Positions 17,643-27,512 of a DNA stretch of 64,000 nucleotides are shown here, piece after piece. A program made the translations under genes and the position numbers. Under the pieces are notes generated by a model that worked only from the letters and a program-made list of their open reading frames with translations, made no database searches and was not told where the DNA came from. The stretch lies in assembly GCA_905221605.1 (NCBI GenBank), contig CAJNDS010002129.1:1-64000 (forward strand). Reading direction: 5' to 3'. Every line of letters begins with the position of its first letter. Positions within the stretch are counted from its first letter, which is position 1. The DNA comes from Symbiodinium natans (lineage: Eukaryota > Sar > Dinophyceae > Suessiales > Symbiodiniaceae).

Positions 17643-17775
17643 AAACCCTAAGCCCTGAACCCTAAACTAAACCCTAAACCCTAAACCCTAAACCCTAAAC
17701 CCTAAACCCTAAACCCTAAACCCTAAACCCTAAACCCTAAACCCTAAACCCTAAACCCTAAACCCTAAACCCAAA
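17643..17775. repeat. CCCTAAA array
   Basis: Long near-perfect array ending 15 bases before the CAG acceptor of the next exon. Confidence 0.95.
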
Positions 17776-17790
17776 CCCCATTGGGCTCAG

Positions 17791-17937
17791 ATGGGTTGTC
17801 TTCGTCCATTCTAAGGGAGTTTTTGCACCATTTCGGCCCGCAGAGTTCTCTTCCAGTGGTCTTGGCAGGTTCTTCGAGTCCGCGTGTTCTTGGCATGCTT
17901 TTTCCACGTGTCCGAACTCAGATCAAACCCGAGCAGG
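17791..17937 (+). CDS. Exon-like frame, unknown
   Basis: CTCAG acceptor at 17790; LSSSILREFLHHFGPQSS then LPVVLAGSSSPRVLGML; ends CAGG before GTTTAGGG, so the telomere unit itself can supply the GT donor. Confidence 0.5.
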
Positions 17938-17959
17938 GTTTAGGGTTTAGGGTTTATCG

Positions 17960-18060
17960 TTGGGATGTTCCCCCCTTAGACTCACAGCTCCTTAATATGG
18001 ATTATACAACGGGGTACTAAAATCCGTATATTAAGGACTGTTAGTAGAAGGAACATCCCA
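17960..18060. mobile_element. Inverted-repeat element family A (copy 2)
   Basis: TTGGGATGTTCCCCCCTTAG ... TTAGTAGAAGGAACATCCCA. Both arms present. Confidence 0.85.
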
Positions 18061-18070
18061 GGTTCAGCGT

Positions 18071-18174
18071 TCAGCCCAGTGGTACCCTTTTCCTTTTTTT
18101 GGTTCTGGTTCCCTTATAAAGTAGCCAACCAAAAAAGGGTGCCCTTATCATAATATGGTTACTGGACTACTAAG
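18071..18174. mobile_element. Inverted-repeat element family B (copy 2)
   Basis: TCAGCCCAGTGGTACCC left; ATGGTTACTGGACTAC right; GGTTCCCTTATAAAGTAGCC inside. It sits just after the family A copy and just before an exon. Confidence 0.75.
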
Positions 18175-18185
18175 ATAGGGTTTAT

Positions 18186-18268
18186 GGTACCCCGAAGCCA
18201 AGCGAGGCCATTGAGCTCGCTGCTCGTGAGCGCTTGGATGAGCGGCTGGGCGGCCAGTTCTTTCCATG
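18186..18268 (+). CDS. Exon-like frame, unknown
   Basis: Reads TPKPSEAIELAARERLDE then RLGGQ, open to TGA 18268. Charged helical peptide. Confidence 0.5.
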
Positions 18269-18307
18269 AGACCTCTGAACCTTATGCGTGACCCGTAATG
18301 GTATGTT

Positions 18308-18420
18308 GGTATAATACATATATATATATATATTGATTAATTTATAGATATAGATATAGATAGAGAGAGATATCTACGTATATATATATACATAGATATT
18401 AATATATAGATATAGAATAT
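18308..18420. repeat. AT/GATA-type microsatellite
   Basis: TA runs with interspersed GATA units, partly palindromic. Confidence 0.9.
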
Positions 18421-18511
18421 GCCGAATGCCATATTGCAATAGTACATCGGTACCATAAGAACACCATCACGTACCAAGAGTCGTGCTTCTCGCCTTTTGC
18501 TCAATCCGGTA

Positions 18512-18580
18512 GCTCCTGATCTCACATCTCGAGGCTGATAAAGTTGGCACCGGAGATTGGCAAGCTGAAGGCCCGACCAG
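18512..18580 (+). CDS. Exon-like frame, unknown
   Basis: Contains SRLIKLAPEIGKLKARP ahead of a GGTTTAGGG motif. Confidence 0.4.
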
Positions 18581-18669
18581 GGCGGTTTAGGGCTTGGGTG
18601 TTAGGGTTCGGGTGTAGGGTTTAGACTTGGGGCCTAGAGATTTTCATCTTGGTAGCACGCGCGGAGACT

Positions 18670-18789
18670 TTTTTGCCCGCACGCCATGAAGGCGGAGTAT
18701 GCAGAGAAGGGCGGGGAGAAGCCTGAAGTCGTCATCGGCAGACCTTCCCACGCTTTGCAGGCGCTTCGTACTTTTTTTGCCGGTTGATC
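18670..18789 (+). CDS. Exon-like frame, unknown
   Basis: Contains MKAEYAEKGGEKPEVVIG then RPSHALQALRT, open to TGA near 18786. Confidence 0.45.
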
Positions 18790-19108
18790 GGAATGTCTTT
18801 CGAGGCTGGTTATGAAGTTTGAGGTTGCGAGGTGAGGGTCTGAAAGGTGCCTGCACGGGGCATGAAGCGTGCGATGTGGAGTGTTGAGGTACTTATGTCG
18901 TGTTTGCTGGGAACTGGGCAGCTGTTTGTGCATGGGAGACAATGGAAGGCGACTAGGGTCGGTAGGCGGTGCTGCGTTCATGCAGTTGCCTGGGCACCAA
19001 GGTCCCACATACCCTGAAACTAGGAACCCTTCTTGAAGGGCCTCTTCTCCTAACCGACTGCTGTATAAGAACTGTGTTAAGATGACGATTGAAGTGACTC
19101 TATCTTAG

Positions 19109-19214
19109 GGGCCAGCAAAACATGCCGACTGGGTTAGACACCTTCCTGTTGTCACAGGTGTTCTCCGAGCTCTTTCCAGAGTACGTGAGACTCGGTGGAT
19201 GTTGCGCTGAATGA
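19109..19214 (+). CDS. Probable terminal exon, unknown
   Basis: TTAG acceptor; GQQNMPTGLDTFLLSQVF then SELFPEYVRLGGCCAE, TGA 19212-19214. Confidence 0.5.
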
Positions 19215-19356
19215 TCTGACTCTTAGATAGCTGGCTCAGGCTGTAGATGGCACGGCCTGATTTAGGGTTTAGGGTTTAGGGTTTAGGGTTGCCTTCGGGT
19301 TAACCTTCCGCTACCACGGGACGCCTCACCGTGTACAGTAGTGGGACATTACGCAG

Positions 19357-19464
19357 AGATGCGTATCGCTGGATTCTCAAATTGTTTCATATGTGCTCGC
19401 GAGGAGAATGAAACACAGGGCCCCAGCAGCAAGATGGATCCGTAGCTTCGTCAGCCAGTTCTGA
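19357..19464 (+). CDS. Probable terminal exon, unknown
   Basis: Reads RCVSLDSQIVSYVLARRM then KHRAPAARWIRSFVSQF and TGA at 19462-19464. TTTAGGG arrays lie on both sides. Confidence 0.5.
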   Translation, partial: RCVSLDSQIVSYVLARRMKHRAPAARWIRSFVSQF

Positions 19465-19499
19465 GGGTTTAGGGTTTAGGGTTTAGGGTTTTTGGTAGT

Positions 19500-20130
19500 A
19501 GAGCTTGGAATAGTGTGACAGTATGAGCACCTTGTGTGACGCAACGCGGGCTGCTTAGCCCCAGGCTAGATCGATAGTACGCACAAGCACTGAGCTCGTC
19601 AACCCATTGCAAGCTGAACTCTGGCCATTGCCCTCCACATGCTCACGTTGCTGATCAGCTAAAGCTAATGTCTACACTGCAAGAATTCCACAAACCCTCT
19701 GAGCCAATTCGAGTTTTGCAGTTTTGGATGTCGTGGCTGCGCGGCTCCCTCTGTGCAGACGCAGTCTTGCTGCAAACACGAGCCAGGGACCTGGACCCTA
19801 CAACTCTTAACTCTCAGCCATTCTAAGCCAAACTGAAGCGCTGAAACCGAAGCCCCCCAACCTTCAGCCTTAAGCACAGTGCACACATAAAAAGACCATC
19901 AGCCAAAACCCTCGCAATTGTCGAAGCTTGAAGCAAGCACAACAGCCCACACAGTAGCAAACAAAGCTACCTTTTCGCAAGTCAGACTAAAGCCCCATCA
20001 ACAGGGCAAACACAAGCCACACCAATCAGGAACATTTTCTGTACACATAGTCTTGCATGCAGCTCGAATAGGTGTAGGTGCTCTAACCGTCTAGCACCAC
20101 CCATAGCAGGTGGAAATTTACGTTGCTGTT
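19500..20130. other. Stretch without supported gene
   Basis: No telomere array and no coherent splice-bounded frame on either strand. A short minus frame (19665-19886) is not convincing. Confidence 0.5.
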
Positions 20131-20190
20131 CACAGTCCTTAATAGTACAATAATCCCTATTATGGACTGTGAGTATAAGGGGAAACATCT
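20131..20190. mobile_element. Inverted-repeat element family A (copy 3, left end truncated)
   Basis: CACAGTCCTTAATAG ... ATTATGGACTGTGAG then TATAAGGGGAAACAT. The left outer arm is missing. Confidence 0.7.
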
Positions 20191-20512
20191 AAACCCTACC
20201 ACGTATGACTGAACGCACCATATGCCGGACGGAGCTGGAGTTGCGGACGGCGCTCGAGGTGGGAAAGCGTGGTTTAGCAAAAGGGTTTATATAGGGTTTA
20301 GGGTTTATAAGGTTGAGGGTTTAACATTGGGAAAAGTCATGGAAATGGTGGCTCTGGGGGTGCTGGGTAGCTTCGCTTGAGAACTTCGAAACTCCGAAAG
20401 GACGGAGTGTAGAACTTTGAAAGGACGGAGCGTGCTATGGTATCGTATGCTCCGCCCACCCGAACTACCCCCGTGATAATCACCACAAATAACGATTCAA
20501 AAGAAGCCTAGT

Positions 20513-20740
20513 ACATCTTGCTTCACAGGCTCGGGGGGCCTAGGAATCTGGCTTGGGGATTGGCTGTGGGAGCAGGTGTCCCCTGCGCAAAGGCTTATCC
20601 TGGATTCTCACTCATGTGTGGACACCAGAACAGCCATGTACAACAACGTTAAACACGATGGACTACCCTTGTACATATGTGGGAGATTTCTAGCACACCG
20701 CAAAAATTTGCTAGCTCAAGGAACCCGAGAGATCACAGCA
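20513..20740 (+). CDS. Exon of about 76 codons, unknown
   Basis: One long frame: GLGIWLGDWLWEQVSPAQ, RLILDSHSCVDTRTAMY, NNVKHDGLPLYICGRFLA, HRKNLLAQGTREITA. It ends GCA before GTTTAGGGC, a GT donor. No family is recognised, but it is one of the clearest protein-like frames in the window. Confidence 0.6.
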
Positions 20741-20758
20741 GTTTAGGGCAGCGCCCTT

Positions 20759-20826
20759 CAGCCCTAAGCCCTAAGCCCTAAACCCTAAACCCTAAACCCT
20801 AAACCCTAAACCCTAAACCCTAAACC
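20759..20826. repeat. CCCTAAA array before exon
   Basis: It starts with CCCTAAG variants and becomes perfect. A reciprocal TTTAGGG array occupies 20936-20998, after the exon. Confidence 0.95.
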
Positions 20827-20850
20827 AAGCAGCTTTAGCACCAAGACCAG

Positions 20851-20933
20851 GGATGCTCGAAGCTTACCCTGAGCGGAGCCAAGCTGGCAGCTGCAGATGT
20901 GGAGGATGCCATGTCGCACGAAGTGGAGTTCAA
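20851..20933 (+). CDS. Exon between opposed telomere arrays, unknown
   Basis: ACCAG acceptor; GCSKLTLSGAKLAAADVE then DAMSHEVEF; GC donor candidate at 20934 leading into GCCTTTAGGG. Confidence 0.6.
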
Positions 20934-21341
20934 GCCTTTAGGGTTTAGGGTTTAGGGTTTAGGGGTTAGGGTTTAGGGTTTAGGGTTTAGGGTTTACACT
21001 CCCAAGATGGCCCTAAAATTACCTTAAGGGGGCTTCCTGGGGTCAGGATTGGGGAGCTCAGAACATCTAACTTGTGCTTTTCTAAGTGGAGTTCAGGGGG
21101 CTTCTTGGGTTTCAGAATCTCTAGCTTGTTTGTTGTCTCTCTCTCTCTCCTTCTCTCTCCCTTTGGGGGGATGGGTTGTGAGAATCAGACATGTCACATC
21201 ATGTCCATATTCTCGTCAACATGGCCACTTCATGCTATAGTCAGAGGTAATGTTTCACAAAGTTTGGGTTTAGGGTTTAGGATAGGATTCAGGATTTAGG
21301 GTTTAGGGTTCAGGGTTCAGGGTTTAGGGTTTAGGGTTTAG

Positions 21342-21580
21342 CAAAAAGGGCAGTTGAGCAGCATTTCTGGCTGGATGAAAGTCCTTCTAGGCATCCCCAG
21401 GCAAAGGACGTGAGGTTCAGCGCGCTTCTGGCCCATGGGGTTACAGGTCGACGATTCACAACAGAGCCTGAAGCAATACCTGTTGCTACATGTGCTATAG
21501 CTGGCGTCATTGACCTTGCTTTGATCTGCTTTATTGGCCATGCACAGAGCTGCCCATGTTCCCCAGAGAAGCAGTCCTCA
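21342..21580 (+). CDS. Exon of about 80 codons running into a transposon fragment
   Basis: A TTTAG acceptor comes from the preceding TTTAGGG array. Frame: KRAVEQHFWLDESPSRH, PQAKDVRFSALLAHGVTG, RRFTTEPEAIPVATCAIA, GVIDLALICFIGHAQ. From about 21583 the sequence is the inner part of a family A element (TTCTAGTACCCC...CCCTATTAAGGACC) and the frame continues into it. The true 3' end is unknown. Confidence 0.55.
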
Positions 21581-21624
21581 AGATGGATTCTAGTACCCCA
21601 TCTGATAATCCCTATTAAGGACCC

Positions 21625-21706
21625 CAAACCCTAAACCCTAAACCCTAAACCCTAAACCCTAAACCCTAAACCCTAAACCCTAAACCCTAAACCCTGAACC
21701 CTACAA
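21625..21706. repeat. CCCTAAA array
   Basis: Fused to the 3' side of the family A fragment and preceding the exon at 21752. Confidence 0.95.
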
Positions 21707-21751
21707 GGGGGTAGGTCCCAAACCCATGAAAGCCGCAAGTGAACCTGCCAG

Positions 21752-21817
21752 GCCTGCATCAAAAGCCTCAGCTTCCCATCCTTGCGGCACCTCGAAGAGC
21801 TGCGCCTCGAGGACCCG
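21752..21817 (+). CDS. Leucine-rich-repeat exon
   Basis: TGCCAG acceptor and GT donor (GTGGGTTTAGGG) bound exactly 22 codons in phase 0: ACIKSLSFPSLRHLEELR then LEDP. The LxxLxxLxL pattern fits one LRR unit. The following intron opens with TTTAGGG three bases after the donor. Confidence 0.65.
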
Positions 21818-22009
21818 GTGGGTTTAGGGTTTAGGGTTTAGGGTTTAGGGTTTGGGGCTATTAGGGCTTAGAGCGTTATGTATCTTTGCAGGCCGTGGTT
21901 TGTACAACTGCCCAAGCCTTGAGTCCTTGAGCAAGCACAAACCTTAAAGCCAATTTCTGTAATTTCCGACCAGTGTGCTTCGACTCGCGCTTGAAGTCGT
22001 ACCATGGTA

Positions 22010-22137
22010 CTTGTAAGAAATGGGCATGTCTCAAAATAGGGGTGCCCTTAATAAAACCCAAAGTTACCAGACTCCTTGTCATCGGAGCCCGTAAAAGAAG
22101 GGCACGGGCACCCCCTACTTCGGAATCCCCCGACTTC
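22010..22137. mobile_element. Inverted-repeat element family D (copy 2)
   Basis: TCAAAATAGGGGTGCCC at the left; GGCACCCCCTACTTCGG at the right, inverted. Abuts a CCCTAAA array at 22137. Confidence 0.6.
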
Positions 22138-22187
22138 CTAAACCCTAAACCCTGAACCCTGAACCCTGAACCCTAAACCCTAAACCC

Positions 22188-22300
22188 TGCTGAAGGACCT
22201 TACACTGCACCCTGCGAGCCTGGACCACTTAGCCAGCGCCCCTCAGCCCTTCTTGGCTGCTTCGACCGGCTCAGGGTGGCGGGTCTGGGGATGCTTCGGG
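22188..22300 (+). CDS. Possible exon between opposed telomere arrays
   Basis: LHPASLDHLASAPQPFLA is open between CCCTAAA (to 22187) and TTTAGGG (from 22317). Weak composition evidence. Confidence 0.3.
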
Positions 22301-22555
22301 TTTGTGGGGGGGGGGGGGTAGGGTTTAGGGTTAGGGTTTAGGGCTAAAGGTTTAGGGTTTAGGGTTGAGGGTTGAGGGTTCGCGCAGGGCTCTTGTACCG
22401 ATAAAGTCTTATGCACCACCTCCTCAGCCTTGAGTCGTGTTGGACTTGCAGCACTGGCTATGTCCTGCAGTCGACGCTTCCGTAATCTGTCATGGGGACT
22501 CTTCGCCGGCCTTGGTCCTCGAAGTTATTTTGCTATGTGTATATATGTCTGTATA

Positions 22556-22675
22556 CATATATATATATATATATACATATACATACACATTCAACATTCA
22601 TTCATTCATTCATTCACTCATTCATTCATTCATGCATGCATGCATTGATTCATTCATATATATATATATATATTC
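22556..22675. repeat. TA and CATT compound microsatellite
   Basis: TA run, ATTC/CATT tetramers, TA run. Frames translating to Ile/Tyr/His runs are artefacts. Confidence 0.95.
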
Positions 22676-23114
22676 CTCCAAGTTCCTGCCATACGCCATA
22701 CGCCGTTTCGTGTGTTCGCGGCGCAAGAGTTGAACATGAGATGAGGCTGATGGAGCGGTGGCCAGCGCCGAACACGTGTTGTCCCCATGACTTGGCCCCT
22801 TTCAATGTTTTCCTCCGGCATTCTTAAGCCAGCCGCACGTAGTGGCTATCAACCCTGAAGCCAGTGTTGTGACTGAGGCCTTTCAAAATCCTGGACCTCT
22901 GCCGGCAGGCCGAGGGGAAGATGTGGTGGGAGCCTAAGATTTCGGGGGTGCCAGGTGATTTTTTGTTGCGGTTTAGGGCACAGGGTTCTTAGGGCCGAAA
23001 AGTAAGACCTGAATATTGAGATGAAGGTCACGCTTGGTTTTCTGTCTTTTGACTTGTGGGGTTCATGTCGGGCTTGTGCCAGCGACTTGGGTCTAAGGTT
23101 TTCGGGTTGATCTA

Positions 23115-23312
23115 ACATAGGGGTTTGAATAATTAGAGTAGGCTTTTTTGCGTGGTAAAATTTTAGAATTATTTTTGTTGGACTAGAAGCGAATACCCTA
23201 AACCCTAAACCCTAAACCCTAAACCCTAAACCCTAAACCCTAAACCCTAAACCCTAAACCCTAAACCCTAAACCCTAAACCCAATACTACTCGTAATTGT
23301 CCGACCCCTATG
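23115..23312. mobile_element. Inverted-repeat element family C (copy 3) with telomere array in its loop
   Basis: Left ACATAGGGGTTTGAATAATT, right GTAATTGTCCGACCCCTATG. A perfect CCCTAAA array (23198-23284) fills the interior. Confidence 0.75.
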
Positions 23313-23386
23313 GTACGTGGAGGTCATACTGGGTTGTCCGACAAGCCCTGGCCTCGCCACAGATTTCTGCAAGTTTTGTCGGCCTA

Positions 23387-23438
23387 GACCCTAAACCCTA
23401 AACCCTAAACCCTAAACCCTAAACCCTAAACCCTAAAG
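23387..23438. repeat. CCCTAAA array
   Basis: Perfect array with no clear exon directly after it. Confidence 0.95.
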
Positions 23439-23515
23439 GAAACAACTTGCGTGACAAGAGCCATCATCGAGCTTGAAGGGGCGACTGCAGAGCCTGGCAA
23501 GTGTTGAACAGACCT

Positions 23516-23611
23516 TGGAGTTTTCGCCCTTACACTAACAGTCCGTAATAGGGATTGCAATGGTACTACAATCCCAATTAAGGACTGTTAGAAGAAGGGG
23601 GAACATCCCAA
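23516..23611. mobile_element. Inverted-repeat element family A (copy 5)
   Basis: TTACACTAACAGTCCGTAAT ... AGGACTGTTAGAAGAAGG then GGGAACATCCCAA. The left terminus is mutated. Confidence 0.8.
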
Positions 23612-23674
23612 GTTGCCACTGAAGTTTGTGGAGTGAAGGAAGCAAGCGGTTCCCCGACTTAGGTCGCGGACCCC

Positions 23675-23953
23675 AGCCTTGTGGCCGGGGGCACAGCGGA
23701 GGAGGAGGAGGAGCTGGAGCTGGATTTGCTTCTTGACTTTGTTTCGAGCTTCGGGGCTTGTAGGATTTGTCGTGTTGGGTTCAGTCTTTTTTCACACAGG
23801 ATCCAGGGAGGAACTTCGAAAAAACCCCTGGTTACAGGAGCTGTGTGTGTTATGGCAACCATTTCGCAGCTTCCTTTGTGTTGGAAGCACCGGCTTCAGA
23901 TCCTGCGCCTAGCGCCCCCAAGCAGGAATCTAGGCTTTAGCTACAATATAACT
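23675..23953 (+). CDS. Acidic open frame, unknown
   Basis: Contains VAGGTAEEEEELELDLLL then DFVSSFGACRICRVGF, continuing HRIQGGTSKKPLVTGAVC to a TGA at about 23954. The antisense frame is a Ser run, less likely. No domain recognised. Confidence 0.45.
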
Positions 23954-23955
23954 TG

Positions 23956-24250
23956 AATGACAAACATGAGCCAAGTCGGCTCCGCTTCGAGGGCACAAAC
24001 TTTTGCTCCAGCTGTCAGCCTCATTTTGTTAGGAACACTTTGTGGGTGCAAGACCTGGATGAGTATGAGTGCAAGCGGTTTCTGAACACTCCCTGAATGG
24101 ATCACAGACAAAGAGGATGGAACCTCATTCTATGATTTCAAGAATTTCTTTGTAAGGAAATTAGCTAGCATGTGCACTTTGTTTTGGAACATGTTTTGCG
24201 GAGAGCTTCTCCCTCAAACATGTTTGTCAGAATTTCTGTAAGCGCTGTAC
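23956..24250 (+). pseudogene. Coding-like region with a one-base frameshift
   Basis: One frame reads NDKHEPSRLRFEGTNFCS, CQPHFVRNTLWVQDLDEY, ECKRFLNTP and stops at TGA about 24100. Skipping one T lets the next frame continue EWITDKEDGTSFYDFKNF, FVRKLASMCTLFWNMF to a stop near 24250. A third frame (24172-24377) is also open. Either a decayed gene, an unrecognised intron, or a sequencing indel. Confidence 0.4.
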
Positions 24251-24613
24251 TTCCTCAAGTTGTGGCATGCTGCAAGCTTCACGTGCCGACACAGCCTTCT
24301 CCCGATTTGGTGAGGGCTTCAGAAATTCTTGTCCACCCTGTGAACACCGGTGAAACCGGCTTGATGCGTAAAGCCTAACCCTGCCGTGTGTTGGGCTGGC
24401 AGCGTGGGCTTTCCCCGATGTGTGTTAAAGTTGAGGTTATAATATGAGTATATATTATATATTCATTAGAATCCTATAACTACACGATAGCTACAATATA
24501 GGTACATTATAGCTGTCTGATAACTTTGTTTTGCTGATTTGGTGATTGAGGTTCGGCGACGATGTGGCTGAGGTCTTGGAGGCTCGGCCTTCAGGCGAAC
24601 ATTTGTCTTGTTA

Positions 24614-24716
24614 AGGTTTAGGGTTTAGGGTTTAGGGTTTAGGGTTTAGGGTTTAGGGTTTAGGGTTTAGGGTTTAGGGTTTAGGGTTTAGGGTTTAGGG
24701 TTTAGGGTTTAGGGAG
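24614..24716. repeat. TTTAGGG array
   Basis: About 14 perfect units immediately before an exon, opposite to the usual orientation. Confidence 0.95.
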
Positions 24717-24719
24717 ACT

Positions 24720-24838
24720 AGCCTGACATGTTGGTGTCAGAGTCGCCAATACCGATCCTGTACCCCATGGAGCCCTTGTCCGACAATCGCAGGGGGAAGT
24801 GGTGGAGAAGGGCCCTCCTCAACGCAGAAGAGCCCTAG
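24720..24838 (+). CDS. Probable terminal exon, unknown
   Basis: PDMLVSESPIPILYPMEP then LSDNRRGKWWRRALLNAE, TAG 24836-24838. The acceptor lies in GGGAGACTAG at the array edge. Confidence 0.5.
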
Positions 24839-24999
24839 TAAGACCCTAAAAACCCAGAGAAAAACCCGAATACAACACAACAAAAACAGGAAGCCCCACT
24901 AAAACCAACCCATTAAATACTCATTAAAACCACAAAACAACCCCGTCAAAAAAAAAAAAAACGTAAAGAAAACATAAGCAACCCTAGACTGAACCCGAA

Positions 25000-25062
25000 G
25001 GCCTCTGCTGCGCCAGCCCGCATGGAGCAGGGCTCCATGTCCACGTTGCCTGACGCCGGCTT
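25000..25062 (+). CDS. Possible exon, unknown
   Basis: ASAAPARMEQGSMSTLPD then AGLQL. No clear boundaries; A-rich DNA (24840-24980) precedes it. Confidence 0.3.
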
Positions 25063-25444
25063 GCAATTGTTTTGGGTTTGCCGGAAGTGTCCCTACAGCC
25101 TAGACCCTGAGCCCTAAACGGGTCTAGGGTCTCCCCTCATCAGGGAGGAGGTAGGCATGTGTAGGCCCATGAAGCCATGGCCCCCCCTGGGGCACCTGGA
25201 GATCACTGGAGAGGCCCTGCTTTCCGGGAGCCAAGAAAGAGCCCCATATCCAAAAAGTCCAAAGCCATAAGTCCGAAACCTCAAGTCCTAAAGCCCGAAA
25301 TCCTAAACAGCACACACACACACATCAAAATCCTAAAGCCCGAAATCCTCAGCCATAAATACCCTAACAGCATCCTGAACCCTGAGTCCTAACGCCTACC
25401 GGTTGCCTGAGATTTGCCCGAAGCTTCGATATTCTCATTCTAGA

Positions 25445-25603
25445 ATGGCTGGTTATCCGAATCCAGCAGGGATGCAATCAAAGGAACCCCCAACAAAAAG
25501 ACCAGAAGTGGTTCAGGGTACGAGGTACCAGAGACCTTTCCGTCAGGCGTCGTTCAATGAGTGCTCATATACCCGAACTGGAGCAGTTGCCGCCATGAGG
25601 TAG
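25445..25603 (+). CDS. Open frame, unknown
   Basis: ATG at 25445: MAGYPNPAGMQSKEPPTK then RPEVVQGTRYQRPFRQ, ending at 25603. Polar and basic; no domain seen. Confidence 0.4.
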   Translation: MAGYPNPAGMQSKEPPTKRPEVVQGTRYQRPFRQASFNECSYTRTGAVAAMR

Positions 25604-25633
25604 ACGAACGAGGTAGACTCCTAAACAGAACTC

Positions 25634-26260
25634 GGACCCTAAACCCTAAACCCTAAACCCTAAACCCTAAACCCTAAACCCTAAACCGAAGCACAAACGT
25701 CACAAGAGCCATCCCGAAGCATCCGTGAGCTTCGAGCTGGGTTGCTGTGAGTCTGAGGAGGAAGGAAGATCAGGTCTTCGCACCTTTGCACTTGTGCACA
25801 GCCCCTGCACCTTGGGCTTACTTTGGGCTTCGACTTCCGGGGGGGGGGGGGGCTAAACCCTAAACCCTACACCCGAGGGGGGGGGGGGGGGCGGGGGTTG
25901 GGGGGGGTTCTCCAAAATTTCGAGTCCCTGCCCGGATCCTTGCGATACCACGGCGTCCGCAAGACAAGGGCCCAAGTAGGACACCGGCTGGGAAAGCCCT
26001 GCCCATGTGGGGAGATTTGGGTTTAGGGGTTTAGGGATGTTTAGGGTTTAAGGGTTTAGGGTTTAGGGTAGGGCTTTGTCTGATTAGTTTTGTTCATGTG
26101 CACTGGTGCTATCGTGGAGCGATGGTGCAGTCACATTCCCGTCTAAGGCAGTAGCACAGCGCGGGTTCAAAAAAAAGGGTTTAGGGTTTAGGGTTTAGGA
26201 TTTAGGGTTTAGGGTTTAGGGTTTAGAGTGTTTAACGGAACCTTTGAGGCAGAGTAGCTG
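25634..26260. repeat. Telomere arrays and G-runs without a supported gene
   Basis: CCCTAAA at 25634-25688, two runs of more than ten G (25841-25852, 25877-25892), TTTAGGG at 26016-26070 and 26178-26230. No coherent exon in between. Confidence 0.8.
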
Positions 26261-26601
26261 TCTTCGTGGCAGTGGCTGTGGCAATCTCATAAGCGGCTCT
26301 GAGGTTGTGAGTTGCTTCACTTCAGACTTGAGCAAAACTGCTTGGTCAGCATGGAGCATGTAACTCTACTCCCTCAAGCTCTTTCATACGGAGACCCGCA
26401 TAAACCCTAAAACCCTACACCCTAAACCCTACATCCTAAACCCTAAGCCCTAAACCCTACATGTTCTTAAGCTCCCCGCGCCGTGAAGCAAGGCTCGCCA
26501 AGTGATGCTTGGTCGCCGCTTTGGCGCAGCCTTCCGCTCGGCCTGACCGAGCCACGGCGAGGGTTTGCGGTTGAAGCTTTGAGGTCTTTTGGGTTAGTTT
26601 C

Positions 26602-26690
26602 GGGTTTAGGGTTTAGGGTTTAGGGTTCAGGGTTCAGGGTTCAGGGTTCAGGGTTCAGGGTTCAGGGTTCAGGGTTCAGAGGTTAAGGTT
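26602..26690. repeat. TTTAGGG array with homogenised TTCAGGG block
   Basis: Three canonical units, then about eight consecutive GGGTTCA units. Confidence 0.95.
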
Positions 26691-27000
26691 GAGGGTTTTG
26701 TCATACACCTCGGCCTCAGTATGGGCTGAACCATGCAAAGGGCTTTGATATTGGACTTCGGTATGGTTCGATAGTACATCGTTTGACACCACTTGAAATG
26801 ACGCCAACAATCGACACATCCTAGAGTGCCTGCGCCCGCAGCATCTCACAGCGATCCTTTGAGTTCTGCCACGTTTCAGCCCTAAACCCTATAACCCCTA
26901 ATCCCTAAACCCGCTGAGCTTAGGGGTGCTATCCAAAAAGGAGGCCCGAAACCCTAAACCCTAAACCCTAGACCCTAGACCCTAAACCCTAACCCCATAA

Positions 27001-27112
27001 GATGCGGGTACAGATGCCCCAGGAGTTGGAGCTCTCCGGCAACGCGCTGAGCGACCACGCCGCTGGGCCGTTCTGGAAGATGCCTTGCTGTCTGGAATGC
27101 CCTCAGAAGTAG
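27001..27112 (+). CDS. Exon between opposed telomere arrays, LRR-like
   Basis: MRVQMPQELELSGNALSD then HAAGPFWKMPCCLECPQK, TAG 27110-27112. LELSGNAL resembles an LRR core. CCCTAAA precedes and GGGTTTAGGG follows within a few bases. Confidence 0.5.
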
Positions 27113-27135
27113 CTGGGTTTAGGGTTTAGGGTTTA

Positions 27136-27222
27136 GGGTCCTTAATAGGGATTATAACAGGGGGGGGTACTCTAATCCCTATTGAAGGACTCTTATGTTT
27201 GTATCAGGGGGAACATCCCAAC
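27136..27222. mobile_element. Inverted-repeat element family A (copy 6) whose left end is replaced by TTTAGGG
   Basis: The right arm is complete (GGGGGAACATCCCAA). On the left, TTTAGGGTTTAGGGT joins directly to CCTTAATAGGGATTATA, so the outer left arm is gone. Confidence 0.8.
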
Positions 27223-27251
27223 CCTTAGGCCTTAAGCCTCAAGTCTTTTAA

Positions 27252-27310
27252 GGCCATCGCGGCTCTTAGCGGCGCTTTGCGCGGCCACACGGCGCTGCGC
27301 CATGCGGCCG
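27252..27310 (+). CDS. Exon-like frame, possibly repeat protein
   Basis: AIAALSGALRGHTALRHA then AAT. The GHTALRHAA core resembles an ankyrin helix pair, but one partial unit is not enough to assign it. Confidence 0.4.
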
Positions 27311-27512
27311 CAACATCATGGGATTTCGCAGAGTTTGCAACCTGTAAAACCTTCAAGCCCTTAACTCGAGGTCTCGGCTGTGGGCTAAATTTGGGCCCAT
27401 GGTTTTCGAAGGAGGTGACCCCTGAGAGCCTGGATCCCTGGGAGAGTTCGATGTGTAAACTCGAAACGGCCCTAAACCCTCAACCCTAAACCCTAAACCC
27501 CACGCCTCCCAG

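Noticed and set aside
20577-20590. TGTCCCCTGCGCAA, shared with the U6 fragment
   Set aside because: Fourteen bases only, inside a good protein frame; probably chance.
22430-22827. Frames rich in Ile/Tyr/His
   Set aside because: Translations of the TA and CATT microsatellite.
26105-26175. tRNA-like stretch with TGGTGCAGTC and GGGTTCAAA
   Set aside because: I could not form acceptor or T stems; at most a decayed tRNA-derived SINE.
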